From Zoogloea ramigera (GTDB taxonomy: Bacteria > Pseudomonadota > Gammaproteobacteria > Burkholderiales > Rhodocyclaceae), in NCBI RefSeq assembly GCF_006539865.1, contig NZ_BJNV01000039.1, positions 1 through 46,250 of the forward strand: 46,250 nt of DNA, given 5' to 3'. A program made the position numbers and the translations under genes. This document shows positions 27,993 to 38,010 of this stretch, in pieces; position 1 is the stretch's first letter, and every line of letters starts with the position of its first letter. A model generated the notes under the pieces. That model worked only from the letters and a program-made list of their open reading frames with translations. It made no database searches and was not told the DNA's origin.

Positions 27993-28271
27993 ATGCGCGA
28001 CCCCTACGAGGTTCTCGGCGTCACGCCCACCGCCGCCGACGAGGCGATCAAGACGGCCTACCGCAAGGCCGCCCGCCTCTACCACCCCGACAAGAACCCC
28101 GACCCGTCGGCCGCCGCGCGCTTCCGCGACATCCAGGCCGCCTACGAGCTGCTGGCCGACCCGGCCCGCCGGCGCGACTACGACCTGCTGCGCCAGCGCA
28201 ACCTGATCGACGACCCCCTCGCAGAAGCCACCTCGCTGTGGGCCTCCTACATTGAAAAGGTAATTTCTTGA
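27993..28271 (+). CDS. Single J-domain protein (DnaJ-like, 92 aa)
   Basis: The protein is almost only a J domain: DPYEVLGVTPTAADEAIKTA at 3-22, the HPD motif in RLYHPDKNPDP, and RFRDIQAAYELLADPARRRDYD, followed by 20 residues. J domains stimulate the ATPase of a DnaK-type Hsp70. It lacks the glycine-rich, zinc and substrate domains of DnaJ, so it must be targeted by partners. It starts three bases after the metF stop and its stop overlaps the next start (TTGA), so it is translationally tied to the unknown gene downstream. Confidence 0.9.
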   Translation: MRDPYEVLGVTPTAADEAIKTAYRKAARLYHPDKNPDPSAAARFRDIQAAYELLADPARRRDYDLLRQRNLIDDPLAEATSLWASYIEKVIS

Positions 28272-28774
28272 CCTCGTTTTACTTTGAAGACATCTTCGAG
28301 CGCTACTCCGCCGAGATTGACGACCTCCGCTCCGACTCCGAAGGCAAGGACGTCCTGAAGAAGCGCCTGCGCGACAAGCACAAAGAGTTTGCCTTCCTGC
28401 TGTCCATGATGGACACCGCCCCCGAGATGGTCGCCCCGGCCTTCCACGGCGCCTTCGGCTTCCGCAGCCAGCCCCTCGTCTATGGCGCCGCCCACAGCGA
28501 GCCCGGCGAAGACGACTTCCCCGCGTGGAGCGAACTCGCCCGCACCCTCGACATCGCCCCGTGGGCCGAGCCGCTGGTCGCCCAATGCCTGGCCAAGGAC
28601 GGCGGCGACAGCTTCCTCGTCACCGCCGCGGTGCTCGAACACATGCTCGGCAGCGGCCTCGCGGTGCGCGCCGCCCCCGCCAGCACCCGCGACGACGAGG
28701 AGCAGGACGAAGACCTGGGCGAAGCCGGCGACGAATGGATGGCCGAGCAAGGCTTCGACTCCGTCGAGCGTTGA
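28268..28774 (+). CDS. Unknown acidic protein (168 aa), coupled to the J-domain gene
   Basis: I do not recognise the family. The start is TTG at 28268, overlapping the previous stop, and is supported by AAAAGG seven bases upstream. The first part, FYFEDIFERYSAEIDDLRSD and KKRLRDKHKEFAFLLSMMD, is predicted helical; the tail after about residue 138 is strongly acidic (DDEEQDEDLGEAGDEW). It has no signal peptide or membrane segment, so it is cytoplasmic. Position suggests it is a client or adaptor of the J-domain protein (inference). Confidence 0.8.
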   Translation: MTSFYFEDIFERYSAEIDDLRSDSEGKDVLKKRLRDKHKEFAFLLSMMDTAPEMVAPAFHGAFGFRSQPLVYGAAHSEPGEDDFPAWSELARTLDIAPWAEPLVAQCLAKDGGDSFLVTAAVLEHMLGSGLAVRAAPASTRDDEEQDEDLGEAGDEWMAEQGFDSVER

Positions 28775-28831
28775 GCTGCGCCCCGGCCCACGCCGGGAGA
28801 AACCCCTGCACACCCCAGATCGAGATCTTCC

Positions 28832-29602
28832 ATGAACGACCTGATCATCAAACAGACCCACGCCCTGATCCAGGCCGGCGAGATCGCCGAGGCCGAAGCC
28901 AACCTCGTCGTCATCGCCGAGCAGGAGGGCGACCACGCGCTCGTCGAGGTGCTCGACGAGATGGCCCCCAAAGACGTGCTCGCGGTGATGCGCGAGTTCG
29001 ACGCCAGCAAGGAATCCATCATCAACCTGGTGGTGAGCCCCGAGCAGTTCGTGCAGGCCATCGTGCTCGAACGCCAGTACGGCGAGCCCCTCGAGCGCTA
29101 CGTGCCGCGCCTGCGCAACACCATGAACGCGGTGATGCACCGCAACCCCGGCGCCTGCGCCGAGGCGCTCGAATGCCTCGCCGAGCACGACGAGGGCGTG
29201 CGCGTGCTGGCCGACTACTTCACCGACCACTACGACTCGCTGCAGGCGCTGGCCTACCACGGCGTCTTCGAGGCCGAGCTCGACCTCGAGAAGGCCTTCG
29301 CCCCCAAGTCGGCGATCACCTGGGATTCCGAGCGCGTCGACGAGCTCGACCAGGGCCTCGAGATCGGCGACGCGATCGAGATGGTGCGGGTGCGCATCCC
29401 GCGCTCCGAAGTGGCCGACGGCGACTGGATGGAGACCGCCTGGGTGCTCCGCCACGAGTTCCCCGACACCTTCGAGCTGATGATCATCGAGATCCAGGAC
29501 CGCCTGCGCCGCGCCGCCGAGGCCGCCGCGGCCCCCGTCGCCGACGCCGCCGAGCCGGGCGTGCCCCGCCTCGACGAAGACGACGACGAGTCCGCCATCT
29601 GA
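28832..29602 (+). CDS. Unknown acidic helical protein (256 aa)
   Basis: No family recognised. It is cytoplasmic by sequence, largely helical, and has no catalytic motif that I can name. Residues about 30-75 (EQEGDHALVEVLDEMAPKDV, then LAVMREFDASKESIINLVV) look like short helical repeats of the kind seen in the N-terminal domain of MgtE or in FliG, but this is only a resemblance. The C-terminus is an alanine-rich helix ending in DEDDDESAI. It lies between the 168-aa and 410-aa unknown genes with short gaps on both sides. Confidence 0.82.
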   Translation: MNDLIIKQTHALIQAGEIAEAEANLVVIAEQEGDHALVEVLDEMAPKDVLAVMREFDASKESIINLVVSPEQFVQAIVLERQYGEPLERYVPRLRNTMNAVMHRNPGACAEALECLAEHDEGVRVLADYFTDHYDSLQALAYHGVFEAELDLEKAFAPKSAITWDSERVDELDQGLEIGDAIEMVRVRIPRSEVADGDWMETAWVLRHEFPDTFELMIIEIQDRLRRAAEAAAAPVADAAEPGVPRLDEDDDESAI

Positions 29603-29621
29603 TGCCCGCCCGCGCAGCGCC

Positions 29622-30854
29622 ATGACCACCCCAGCCCAAGCCATCGCCACCGTCGACAGCCGCCCCTACTTCGAGCGGGTGCTGTGCCACGCCCGCGCCG
29701 AGGGCCTCATCGACGCTGCGCGCCTCGACGCGCTCCACCGGGAGGGCGCCAAGGGCATCGTGCAGCTGGCCGCCCACTTCAGCACCGCCAACCTGCGCCC
29801 GGCCCTCGAAGCGGCCCGCACCCGCCTCGTCACCCTGGTCGGCCTGGCCCTCGAGGCCGAATCCGGCGGCAAGCTCGACGTGGCCGCCCGGCTCCTGCGC
29901 GACAAGACCCTGCTGGCCCTCTCCAAGGCCGGCGCCGACCGCCTGCGCCGGCTCCACGCCCTGCCCACCGAGCGCCTGCTGGGCGCCCCCGAGATCTTCC
30001 GCGAGAGCGAGAAGGAGTTTCTCGACCAATGCACCAGCGAGCCGGTGATCACCTACGCCCGCTACCTGGCCGAACACGCCGCCCGCGAGCGCAACCAGCA
30101 CTACATCGACGCCGCCTACTGGCTCGCCGAGCGCTTCGGCGTGGGCCGGGCCGACGCCCAGGACTGGCATGTGTTCTGTGAATCGGTCATCAACAGCGCC
30201 CTGCTGGTGCTGTTCACCGAGAAAAAACCCGGCGGCTTCTTCAGCGTCGACCGCTTCACCAAGCTCGCCGACGCCGCCCGCAAGAAGCGCGGCGCCGGCT
30301 TCGGCCTGCTCGACGCCTGGCTGGCCGACGCCCCGCCGGCCATCCGCAGGCTCCTCGAGCGCGAATGCACGCGCTTCAGCGCCGAGGTCCTGCCCATCCT
30401 GCGCGACACCCCGGCCACCGAGATCTACCGCAACCAGGACCGCTTCTCCGGCCTGTTCTTCTTCGACGCCCACTCCGTCAGCGAAATCACCCACCACGAC
30501 AAGGCCCGCGCCGAAGAGTGGCAAAAAATCACCGGCACCCAGGGCGAGCACGTGGACGTGCAGTGCGGCGTGCTCCTGATGGTCGCCTGCGGCCTCGAAC
30601 CCGCCCGCAGCCTGCGCAAGAAAGACGCGCAGGCCATCTGGGACGCCTTCAGCGCCGGGGGCTTCGACGACGCCGCCGTGGCACGCTTCATCGACAACGT
30701 GGTGCCCTTCGAATACCAGGCCGACATCCGCCGCATGTGGGACGACGACCTCGGCCCCGAAGCCCGCGTGCACCTCGACAGCGACGACGAGGCCCGGGTG
30801 CTGGATTACCTCCAGGAGACCTGCCGGGCCAGCTGGAAGAAGCGCGCCAGCTGA
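29622..30854 (+). CDS. Unknown helical protein (410 aa)
   Basis: No family recognised. The protein is soluble, mostly helical and rich in Ala, Arg, Asp and Leu. Segments include RLVTLVGLALEAESGGKLDV, FRESEKEFLDQCTSEPVITY and the aromatic FSGLFFFDAHSVSEITHHDK. No nucleotide-binding or protease motif is seen. It begins 19 bases after the previous stop. The run J-domain, 168-aa, 256-aa, 410-aa is compact and codirectional, which argues for a common task. Confidence 0.82.
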   Translation: MTTPAQAIATVDSRPYFERVLCHARAEGLIDAARLDALHREGAKGIVQLAAHFSTANLRPALEAARTRLVTLVGLALEAESGGKLDVAARLLRDKTLLALSKAGADRLRRLHALPTERLLGAPEIFRESEKEFLDQCTSEPVITYARYLAEHAARERNQHYIDAAYWLAERFGVGRADAQDWHVFCESVINSALLVLFTEKKPGGFFSVDRFTKLADAARKKRGAGFGLLDAWLADAPPAIRRLLERECTRFSAEVLPILRDTPATEIYRNQDRFSGLFFFDAHSVSEITHHDKARAEEWQKITGTQGEHVDVQCGVLLMVACGLEPARSLRKKDAQAIWDAFSAGGFDDAAVARFIDNVVPFEYQADIRRMWDDDLGPEARVHLDSDDEARVLDYLQETCRASWKKRAS

Positions 30855-30888
30855 AGCGCGCCGCACCCCTTACGCAGAAAGCACACCC

Positions 30889-31248
30889 ATGAGCACCGAG
30901 ACACAACCCCTGCAGACCGACCACATCAACTTCAAGGACTTCGACAAGGGTTACGCGCCCTTCGCGGAAGCCCTGCGCTCGCTCGGATTCAACTGGCAGA
31001 TCGCGCTGACGGAAGACCTGAAGGGCTTCTGCCGGGTTCACGGCGGCGACGCCCAGCTGTTCTTCCGGCTTCCGGCGGCCACGCAGGGCCCGGCGGGCAC
31101 AGAGGTCACCGAACGCACGGTGATCTCCGACCTGTGGTCGGGCGTCAGCGAGACCCTGGCGGTAAACCGCCAGAAGCAGCCCGGCAAGCTGATCAAGGTG
31201 CGCAGCATGCAGCTCGACGGCAGCACGCTGACGTTCTCGGTGTCGTAG
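30889..31248 (+). CDS. Unknown small protein (119 aa)
   Basis: No family recognised. The protein is small and soluble, with a predicted helix near the N-terminus (FDKGYAPFAEALRSLGFNW) and beta-strand-like segments such as GFCRVHGGDAQLFFRLP, LIKVRSMQLDGSTLTFSVS at the C-terminus. It lies 34 bases after the 410-aa gene and 25 before the next one, so it probably belongs to the same transcript. Confidence 0.72.
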   Translation: MSTETQPLQTDHINFKDFDKGYAPFAEALRSLGFNWQIALTEDLKGFCRVHGGDAQLFFRLPAATQGPAGTEVTERTVISDLWSGVSETLAVNRQKQPGKLIKVRSMQLDGSTLTFSVS

Positions 31249-31273
31249 TCCACCTGCAAAGAGGGGAGCAGAC

Positions 31274-31867
31274 TTGAGCGACCGGATCACCAAGGTATTC
31301 GAGCACGACGACTTCGCCATCTGGCACGTGCCCCAGGCCAATGGCTACGTCTATGAGGCCGCCGGCATCGCGGTCGACGCCGACAGCTACGCCGACTGCC
31401 CGTTCGAGAGCACCTACGACGACGCGCTCAATGCGGCCTGCGAGCTGTACGACGTCGAGGTCGGCAGCCTCAGCACGCCCTTGCCGGTGGTGTATTCGAA
31501 CGCGCTGTTCAAGGTGTACCAGACGCCGGCCGGCGGATACATCCATGTCGCCTGCGACGACGACGCCGAAACGCCAACCGACCAGAACGTGCAGGCGCAT
31601 CCCGGCGAGGTCTACAAGCGCAAGGAGGACGCGGTGATCGCCGCCTTCGAGCAAGACCTCGCACGGCGCAATCGGCTCGGGGCTAGTCAGGGTGGGATTC
31701 AGGGCATGGAATGGCAGGTCACAGCTCGACCTCTCCCCCATTCCGCCCGTGATCGCAAGCAGCCGTTTCGCCCACCAACGCGTCTGCTCGCTCCCCTTGA
31801 ATGCAGAAGGAATGGCCCTGTGTATATAATTTCAGCCGACCACCAATTCCATCAAAATCCAGGCTGA
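31274..31867 (+). CDS. Unknown protein (197 aa as read; last third doubtful)
   Basis: No family recognised. TTG start at 31274 with GAGGGGAG a few bases upstream. Residues 1-135 look like a real globular protein with two similar halves of alternating strands (FAIWHVPQANGYVYEAAGIA and FKVYQTPAGGYIHVACDDD share the pattern F-x-(I/V)-(W/Y)-x-(V/T)-P-x-(A)-(N/G)-G-Y). After about residue 135 the composition changes and the frame runs over the promoter of the next operon, so the true C-terminus may be earlier, or a frameshift removed the original stop. Confidence 0.65.
   Translation: MSDRITKVFEHDDFAIWHVPQANGYVYEAAGIAVDADSYADCPFESTYDDALNAACELYDVEVGSLSTPLPVVYSNALFKVYQTPAGGYIHVACDDDAETPTDQNVQAHPGEVYKRKEDAVIAAFEQDLARRNRLGASQGGIQGMEWQVTARPLPHSARDRKQPFRPPTRLLAPLECRRNGPVYIISADHQFHQNPG
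31825..31830 (+). promoter_or_regulatory. -10 element of the CsgG-lipoprotein operon
   Basis: A perfect TATAAT sits 40 bases before the CsgG-like start. The sequence preceding it (TGTATATAAT) is unusually AT-rich for this genome. No good -35 is seen at 16-18 bases; TTGAAT at 31797-31802 is 22 bases away, too far. Confidence 0.55.
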
Positions 31868-31870
31868 AGC

Positions 31871-32545
31871 ATGAAAAAGACCCTCGCCCTTGTTGCAAGC
31901 ATCACCGCCGCCGGCATCCTGACCGGCTGCGCCGCCACCGAAGAATCCCGCTCTCTGGCCGTCGCCAAGCCGGCCGCCGCCAGCCGCGCCTTCACCGGCG
32001 CCCGCACACCGATCTCAGTGGGCAAGTTCGACAACCGCTCCAGCTTCATGCGCGGCATCTTCTCTGATGGCGTCGACCGCCTCGGCAGCCAGGCCAAGAC
32101 CATCCTCATCACCCACCTCCAGCAGACCAACCGCTTCAATGTGCTGGAGCGCGAGAACATGTCCGAGATCAAGCAGGAGGCCGCCCTCAACAAGGTGGAG
32201 CAAAAGCTCAAGGGCGCCCACTTCGTCATCACCGGCGACGTGACCGAGTTCGGCCGGAAGGAAGTTGGCGACCATCAGCTTTTCGGCATCCTCGGCCGCG
32301 GCAAACAGCAGGTAGCCTACGCCAAGGTGGCCCTCAACGTGGTGGATGTGCGCACCTCCGAGGTCGTCTATTCGGCCCAAGGCGCCGGCGAATACAGCCT
32401 CTCCAACCGCGAGGTGATCGGCTTTGGCAGCACCGCCAGCTACGACTCCACCCTCAACGGCAAGGTGCTCGATCTGGCCATCCGCGAAGCCGTCGATAAC
32501 TTCGTCGGCGGCGTCGAATCCGGCGCGCTGCGTCTGGCCGATTAA
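31871..32545 (+). CDS. CsgG/HfaB-family lipoprotein
   Basis: The 224-residue lipoprotein has a signal peptide with lipobox LTGC and lipidated Cys20, then ISVGKFDNRSSFMRGIFSDG, FNVLERENMSEIKQE and GAHFVITGDVTEFGR, the CsgG-domain pattern of an outer membrane-associated protein. CsgG itself is the curli export pore; here there are no curli genes. It is first in a three-gene lipoprotein operon with DUF4810 and GNA1162-type genes, an arrangement known from Neisseria and other proteobacteria whose function is still unclear. Confidence 0.92.
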   Translation: MKKTLALVASITAAGILTGCAATEESRSLAVAKPAAASRAFTGARTPISVGKFDNRSSFMRGIFSDGVDRLGSQAKTILITHLQQTNRFNVLERENMSEIKQEAALNKVEQKLKGAHFVITGDVTEFGRKEVGDHQLFGILGRGKQQVAYAKVALNVVDVRTSEVVYSAQGAGEYSLSNREVIGFGSTASYDSTLNGKVLDLAIREAVDNFVGGVESGALRLAD

Positions 32546-32566
32546 CGAGGGATGGAGTCGAACCCA

Positions 32567-32950
32567 ATGCGACACCTCTCCATCCCTCGGGGCCGGCTGG
32601 CCTTGGGCGCGCTGGCCGTCAGCCTGCTCGGCGGCTGCGCCACCCGCCCTCAGCCGCTCTACTACTGGGGCGACTACCCCAACGTTGTGTACAGCCACTT
32701 CCAGAACGCCAAGGGGCAGCAGGAACAGATCCAGGCCCTTGAAGCGATCCGCGAGAAAGCCCGCGCCAAGGGGCAGGCTTTGCCGCCGGGCTTCCAGGCC
32801 CATCTGGCGATGCTCTACGGCCAGAGCGGCCAGACCGACCGGCTGGCCCAGAATCTCGAAGCCGAAAAGCAGCAGTTCCCCGAAGGCGCCCCCTTCATGG
32901 ACTTCATCCTGAAGAAGTTCGAACGCAAACCCGCCGAGGCCCGCCCATGA
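32567..32950 (+). CDS. DUF4810 family lipoprotein
   Basis: The 127-residue lipoprotein starts MRHLSIPRGRLALGALAVSL with lipobox LGGC, then YYWGDYPNVVYSHFQ, the DUF4810 signature, and a helical C-terminus with AMLYGQSGQTDRLAQNLEAE resembling a TPR-like hairpin. I prefer ATG 32567, which has GGAG about eight bases upstream; ATG 32552 would add five residues. Its stop overlaps the start of the next gene (ATGA). Role unknown; presumably acts with CsgG-like and GNA1162 proteins at the outer membrane. Confidence 0.88.
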   Translation: MRHLSIPRGRLALGALAVSLLGGCATRPQPLYYWGDYPNVVYSHFQNAKGQQEQIQALEAIREKARAKGQALPPGFQAHLAMLYGQSGQTDRLAQNLEAEKQQFPEGAPFMDFILKKFERKPAEARP

Positions 32951-33624
32951 TCCGCCCGCGCCTTTTACTCCGGGCCCTGCTGGCTGTTGGCGTGCTGATG
33001 CTAGCCGGCTGCGCCACCCAGCCCGGCTACGACTACAGCGCATTTCGCGAGAGCCGCCCCAGGTCCATCCTGGTGCTGCCGCCGCTCAATGATTCGCCGG
33101 ACGTGAACGCCACCTACAGCATGTACGCCCAGACCACGCTACCGCTGGCAGAATCCGGCTACTACGTGCTGCCGGTCACCCTGGTGGACGAAGCCTTCCG
33201 CCAGAACGGCCTCACCGCCCCGGCCGACATTCAGCAGGTGCCCCTCAAGAAGCTGCGGGAGATCTTCGGCGCCGACGCGGCCCTTTACATCAAGGTCACC
33301 CACTACGGCACCAAATACATGATCATCTCCAGCGAAACCCGCGTCTCCGCCGAGGGCAAGCTGGTCGATCTGCGTAGCGGCGCCACCCTGTGGGAAGGGC
33401 GCGCGACGGCCTCCAGCGCGGAAGGCGACAACAATTCGGGCGGCGGCGCGCTGGGCCTGCTCCTCAAAGCGGTCATCACTCAGATCGCCGACACCCTCAG
33501 CAACCGCGGCCACCCGATCGCCGGCATCACCGCCGACCGCCTGCTCTCCGCCGGCCGGCCCAACGGCATCCTGTACGGCCCGCGCTCACCCAAGTACCAG
33601 AAAGACGGCTCACCGGCGCCTTGA
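32947..33624 (+). CDS. GNA1162 (DUF799) family lipoprotein
   Basis: The 225-residue protein has a signal peptide with lipobox LAGC, then RPRSILVLPPLNDSPDVNAT, LAESGYYVLPVTLVDEAF and FGADAALYIKVTHYGTKY, matching GNA1162 of Neisseria, a periplasm-facing lipoprotein with a TolB-N-like fold. It completes the triad and ends at a strong hairpin shared with the convergent rep gene. Confidence 0.92.
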   Translation: MIRPRLLLRALLAVGVLMLAGCATQPGYDYSAFRESRPRSILVLPPLNDSPDVNATYSMYAQTTLPLAESGYYVLPVTLVDEAFRQNGLTAPADIQQVPLKKLREIFGADAALYIKVTHYGTKYMIISSETRVSAEGKLVDLRSGATLWEGRATASSAEGDNNSGGGALGLLLKAVITQIADTLSNRGHPIAGITADRLLSAGRPNGILYGPRSPKYQKDGSPAP

Positions 33625-33630
33625 GCGGTG

Positions 33631-33668
33631 GGGTGTCGGGTTACGCCCGTTGGGCTAACCCGACACCC
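33631..33668. terminator. Bidirectional terminator-like hairpin between lipoprotein operon and rep
   Basis: GGGTGTCGGGTTA at 33631-33643 pairs perfectly with TAACCCGACACCC at 33656-33668 (13 bp), and GCCC/GGGC extends the stem inside around a GTT loop. It lies exactly between two convergent stops. Without a T run, it is probably a strong structural stop usable in both directions. Confidence 0.7.
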
Positions 33669-33670
33669 AG

Positions 33671-35671
<2,001 letters not shown>

Positions 35672-35747
35672 GGCGGGGTGCGTCGGGTGGAGCGGGCCGT
35701 CGAGTCTACTCCAAGCCGCCCGCTGCTTCGACCCGCCTCAGCGCAGG

Positions 35748-36563
35748 TCAGCCCAGGTGATGATGCTGGCGGGCGTGGAACTCGTCGAGGGCGACGAACC
35801 GGAGCCGCGCCTCGGTGACCTTGACCACCTCGGGGTGCGCCGGGTTGCGCTGGGCGAAGACCTCGACATCCACGGTGACGCAGGTGTGCCCCACCTCGAC
35901 GATGGCGGCGTGGAAGCTGACCAGGTCGCCCACCGAGACGGGCTGCTTGAAGACGAAGGAGTCCACCGACACCGTGGCCACCTTGGACTTGGCGTGGCGC
36001 ATCGCAGGCACCGCGGCGGCGACATCCACCATCGACATGATCCAGCCGCCGAACACGTCGCCCGACGGGTTGAGGGCCGCCGGCATCGGCATCACCTGCA
36101 GCACCACCTCCTTGTCGGTGGGCAACTGGCAGGCCACCGCGGCGTGCCCGGCCGGGGCTTCGGCGGGGATCGTCCGCTTGCTGCCGTCCTCGCCCACCGC
36201 CACGTAGGTGAGGCGCGCCTCGGTGACCTTCACCACCTCCGGGGCCTTGGGGTTGCGCTCGGCGAAGACTTCCACGTCCACCGTCACCGAACTCTTGCCC
36301 ACCGCGGCCACCTCGGCGTGGAAGCTGACGATGTCGCCCACGCCCACCGGCTGCTTGAAGACGAAGGAGTTGACCGCCACCGTCACCACCCGGGAGCCGG
36401 CCCGGCGGATCGCCGGCATCGCCCCCGCCACATCGACCATGGCCATGATCCAGCCGCCGAAGACATCGCCGGCGGGGTTGAGATCGGCCGGCATCGGCAT
36501 CACACGCAGGGCGAGCGGCTTGCTCGTCAGGGCGTCGCTGGAAACATGGGGTGCATCGGACAT
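35748..36563 (-). CDS. Tandem hotdog acyl-CoA thioesterase (YciA-like, duplicated)
   Basis: The 271-residue protein has two hotdog domains in a row. Each carries MPMPA-LNP-GDVFGGWIM, the YciA-type catalytic stretch with its aspartate, SFVFKQPV-VGD-VSFHA and VTVDVEVFA-RNP. The halves are roughly 70 percent identical by eye, so the gene arose by duplication and fusion. Family members hydrolyse acyl-CoA; single-domain relatives form dimers or hexamers. ATG 36563 is backed by AGGAG about seven bases upstream; the longer frame is rejected. Confidence 0.92.
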   Translation of the reverse strand: MSDAPHVSSDALTSKPLALRVMPMPADLNPAGDVFGGWIMAMVDVAGAMPAIRRAGSRVVTVAVNSFVFKQPVGVGDIVSFHAEVAAVGKSSVTVDVEVFAERNPKAPEVVKVTEARLTYVAVGEDGSKRTIPAEAPAGHAAVACQLPTDKEVVLQVMPMPAALNPSGDVFGGWIMSMVDVAAAVPAMRHAKSKVATVSVDSFVFKQPVSVGDLVSFHAAIVEVGHTCVTVDVEVFAQRNPAHPEVVKVTEARLRFVALDEFHARQHHHLG

Positions 36564-36651
36564 GGCAGGCTCCTGTTGAAGAGGCCGCCTAGGATACCCA
36601 GCCCGCCAGCGCAGGCAATGGGGGCTGCTACCTATGCGCGCCGCTCCGGGC

Positions 36652-38010
36652 CTACTCGGTCCGGTTGCGGCCCCTGGTCTTGGCGCGGTAGAGGGCGCCA
36701 TCGGCCACGCCGAGCAGCGCCTCGACATCGTCGCCATCCTCCGGGAAGGCCGCCACCCCCAGGCTGACCGTCACCCGCGGCGTGCCGGCCAGGGCCATCA
36801 CCGCCTTGCGGACTTTCTCGGCCACCTGCAACAGCTGCGCCCGGTTGGAGTTGGGCGAGATGATGACGAACTCCTCGCCCCCCCAGCGGCACACCAGGTC
36901 GGAGCGGCGGATGCTGGCCTGGGCCTGCTCGGCCACCTGCTGGAGGACGGTGTCGCCGACCAGATGGCCGAAGCTGTCGTTGACGCGCTTGAAGTGGTCC
37001 ACGTCGAAGAAGCACACCCCCAGCGGCAGGCCGAGCCGGCGGCACAGCGCCAGCTCGGCCTCGAGGAAGCGCTCGCCGTGGCGCCGGTTGGGCAGCCCGG
37101 TGAGGGTGTCACTGGAGGCGAGCTGCTGAAGCTGGAGTTCGAGCTCCTTGCGCGCGGTGATATCCTGCACCATGCCGACAGCGCGGGTCGGCGCCCCGAG
37201 GCCGTCGCGCTCGCAGACCCGCCCCCGGTCGTGGACCCACAGGTAGCGGCCGTTGCGGTTGCGCAGGCGGTACTCGGCCTCGTAGCGCACCCGCTTGCCG
37301 TCGAGATGCGCCTGCAGGATGCCAAGCACAACCTGGCGGTCGTCCGGGTGCAGCGCATCGCTCCAGGTGGCCAGCACCGGCTCCATCTCGTCGGGGCTGT
37401 AGCCGAGCATGCGCTTCAGCTGAGGGCTGAAAAACAGCCGGCCGGTGGCGATCTCCCAGTCCCACAGGCCGTCGGCGGCCTCGTTGAGGGCGAACCACAG
37501 CTGGTTCTCCCGGCTCTGCATGTCCTTCTCGAGGGCCATCCGCCGCCGCACGTCGCGGGCGACCGACAGGAAGTACGCGTGGCCATCGAGGCAGAAATGG
37601 GTGGTGTTCACCTCGACGTGGATCTCGTGCCCCTCCCGGTGGCGGTGCCGCCCGACGAAGGTGAAGCACTCCTGCCCACGGATCGCCGCTGCGATCTCCG
37701 ACCACTGGGGCAGCCCCGTCACGTCCAGCTGCAGGCTCAGCACGCTGTGGTCGAGCACGTCCTCGCGGCTGAGGCCCAGCATCGCCCAGGCAGCCCGGTT
37801 GCCCCATACGATCGCGGACGTGACGGGGTCGATCAAATAGACCGCATCGGCCATCTGATCGAACAAGGCCTCGGCCGAGGGGAGCGCGCTGGGAGATGTC
37901 ACCGCCTGCATCCAGTCGATGCTGAAGCCCGCATGGTACCCGGACTCCGGGATTTCGGCGGGCCCACACCACCCGGGCCCGGCCGCCGTGATGTAAGCTC
38001 CGGCCATCAT
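36652..38010 (-). CDS. PAS-PAS diguanylate cyclase (GGDEF), start uncertain
   Basis: A cytoplasmic c-di-GMP synthase with two PAS domains. PAS1 begins LFDQMADAVYLIDPVTSAIV; PAS2 holds ADGLWDWEIATGRLFFSPQL and ends in the PAC stretch VGMVQDITARKELE. The cyclase has LTGLPNRRHGER, FFDVDHFKRVNDSFGH and RWGGEEFVII, catalytic GGEEF intact, with the inhibitory I-site RRSD nine residues before it, so it should be active and product-inhibited. Start: ATG 38010 or 38007 would overlap the divergent thrB start; ATG 37911 leaves about 97 bases for promoters and only trims a non-conserved leader. Confidence 0.9.
   Translation of the reverse strand: MMAGAYITAAGPGWCGPAEIPESGYHAGFSIDWMQAVTSPSALPSAEALFDQMADAVYLIDPVTSAIVWGNRAAWAMLGLSREDVLDHSVLSLQLDVTGLPQWSEIAAAIRGQECFTFVGRHRHREGHEIHVEVNTTHFCLDGHAYFLSVARDVRRRMALEKDMQSRENQLWFALNEAADGLWDWEIATGRLFFSPQLKRMLGYSPDEMEPVLATWSDALHPDDRQVVLGILQAHLDGKRVRYEAEYRLRNRNGRYLWVHDRGRVCERDGLGAPTRAVGMVQDITARKELELQLQQLASSDTLTGLPNRRHGERFLEAELALCRRLGLPLGVCFFDVDHFKRVNDSFGHLVGDTVLQQVAEQAQASIRRSDLVCRWGGEEFVIISPNSNRAQLLQVAEKVRKAVMALAGTPRVTVSLGVAAFPEDGDDVEALLGVADGALYRAKTRGRNRTE

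Noticed and set aside
31797-31830. TTGAAT as -35 partner for the TATAAT at 31825
   Set aside because: The spacing is 22 bases, too long for a sigma70 promoter.
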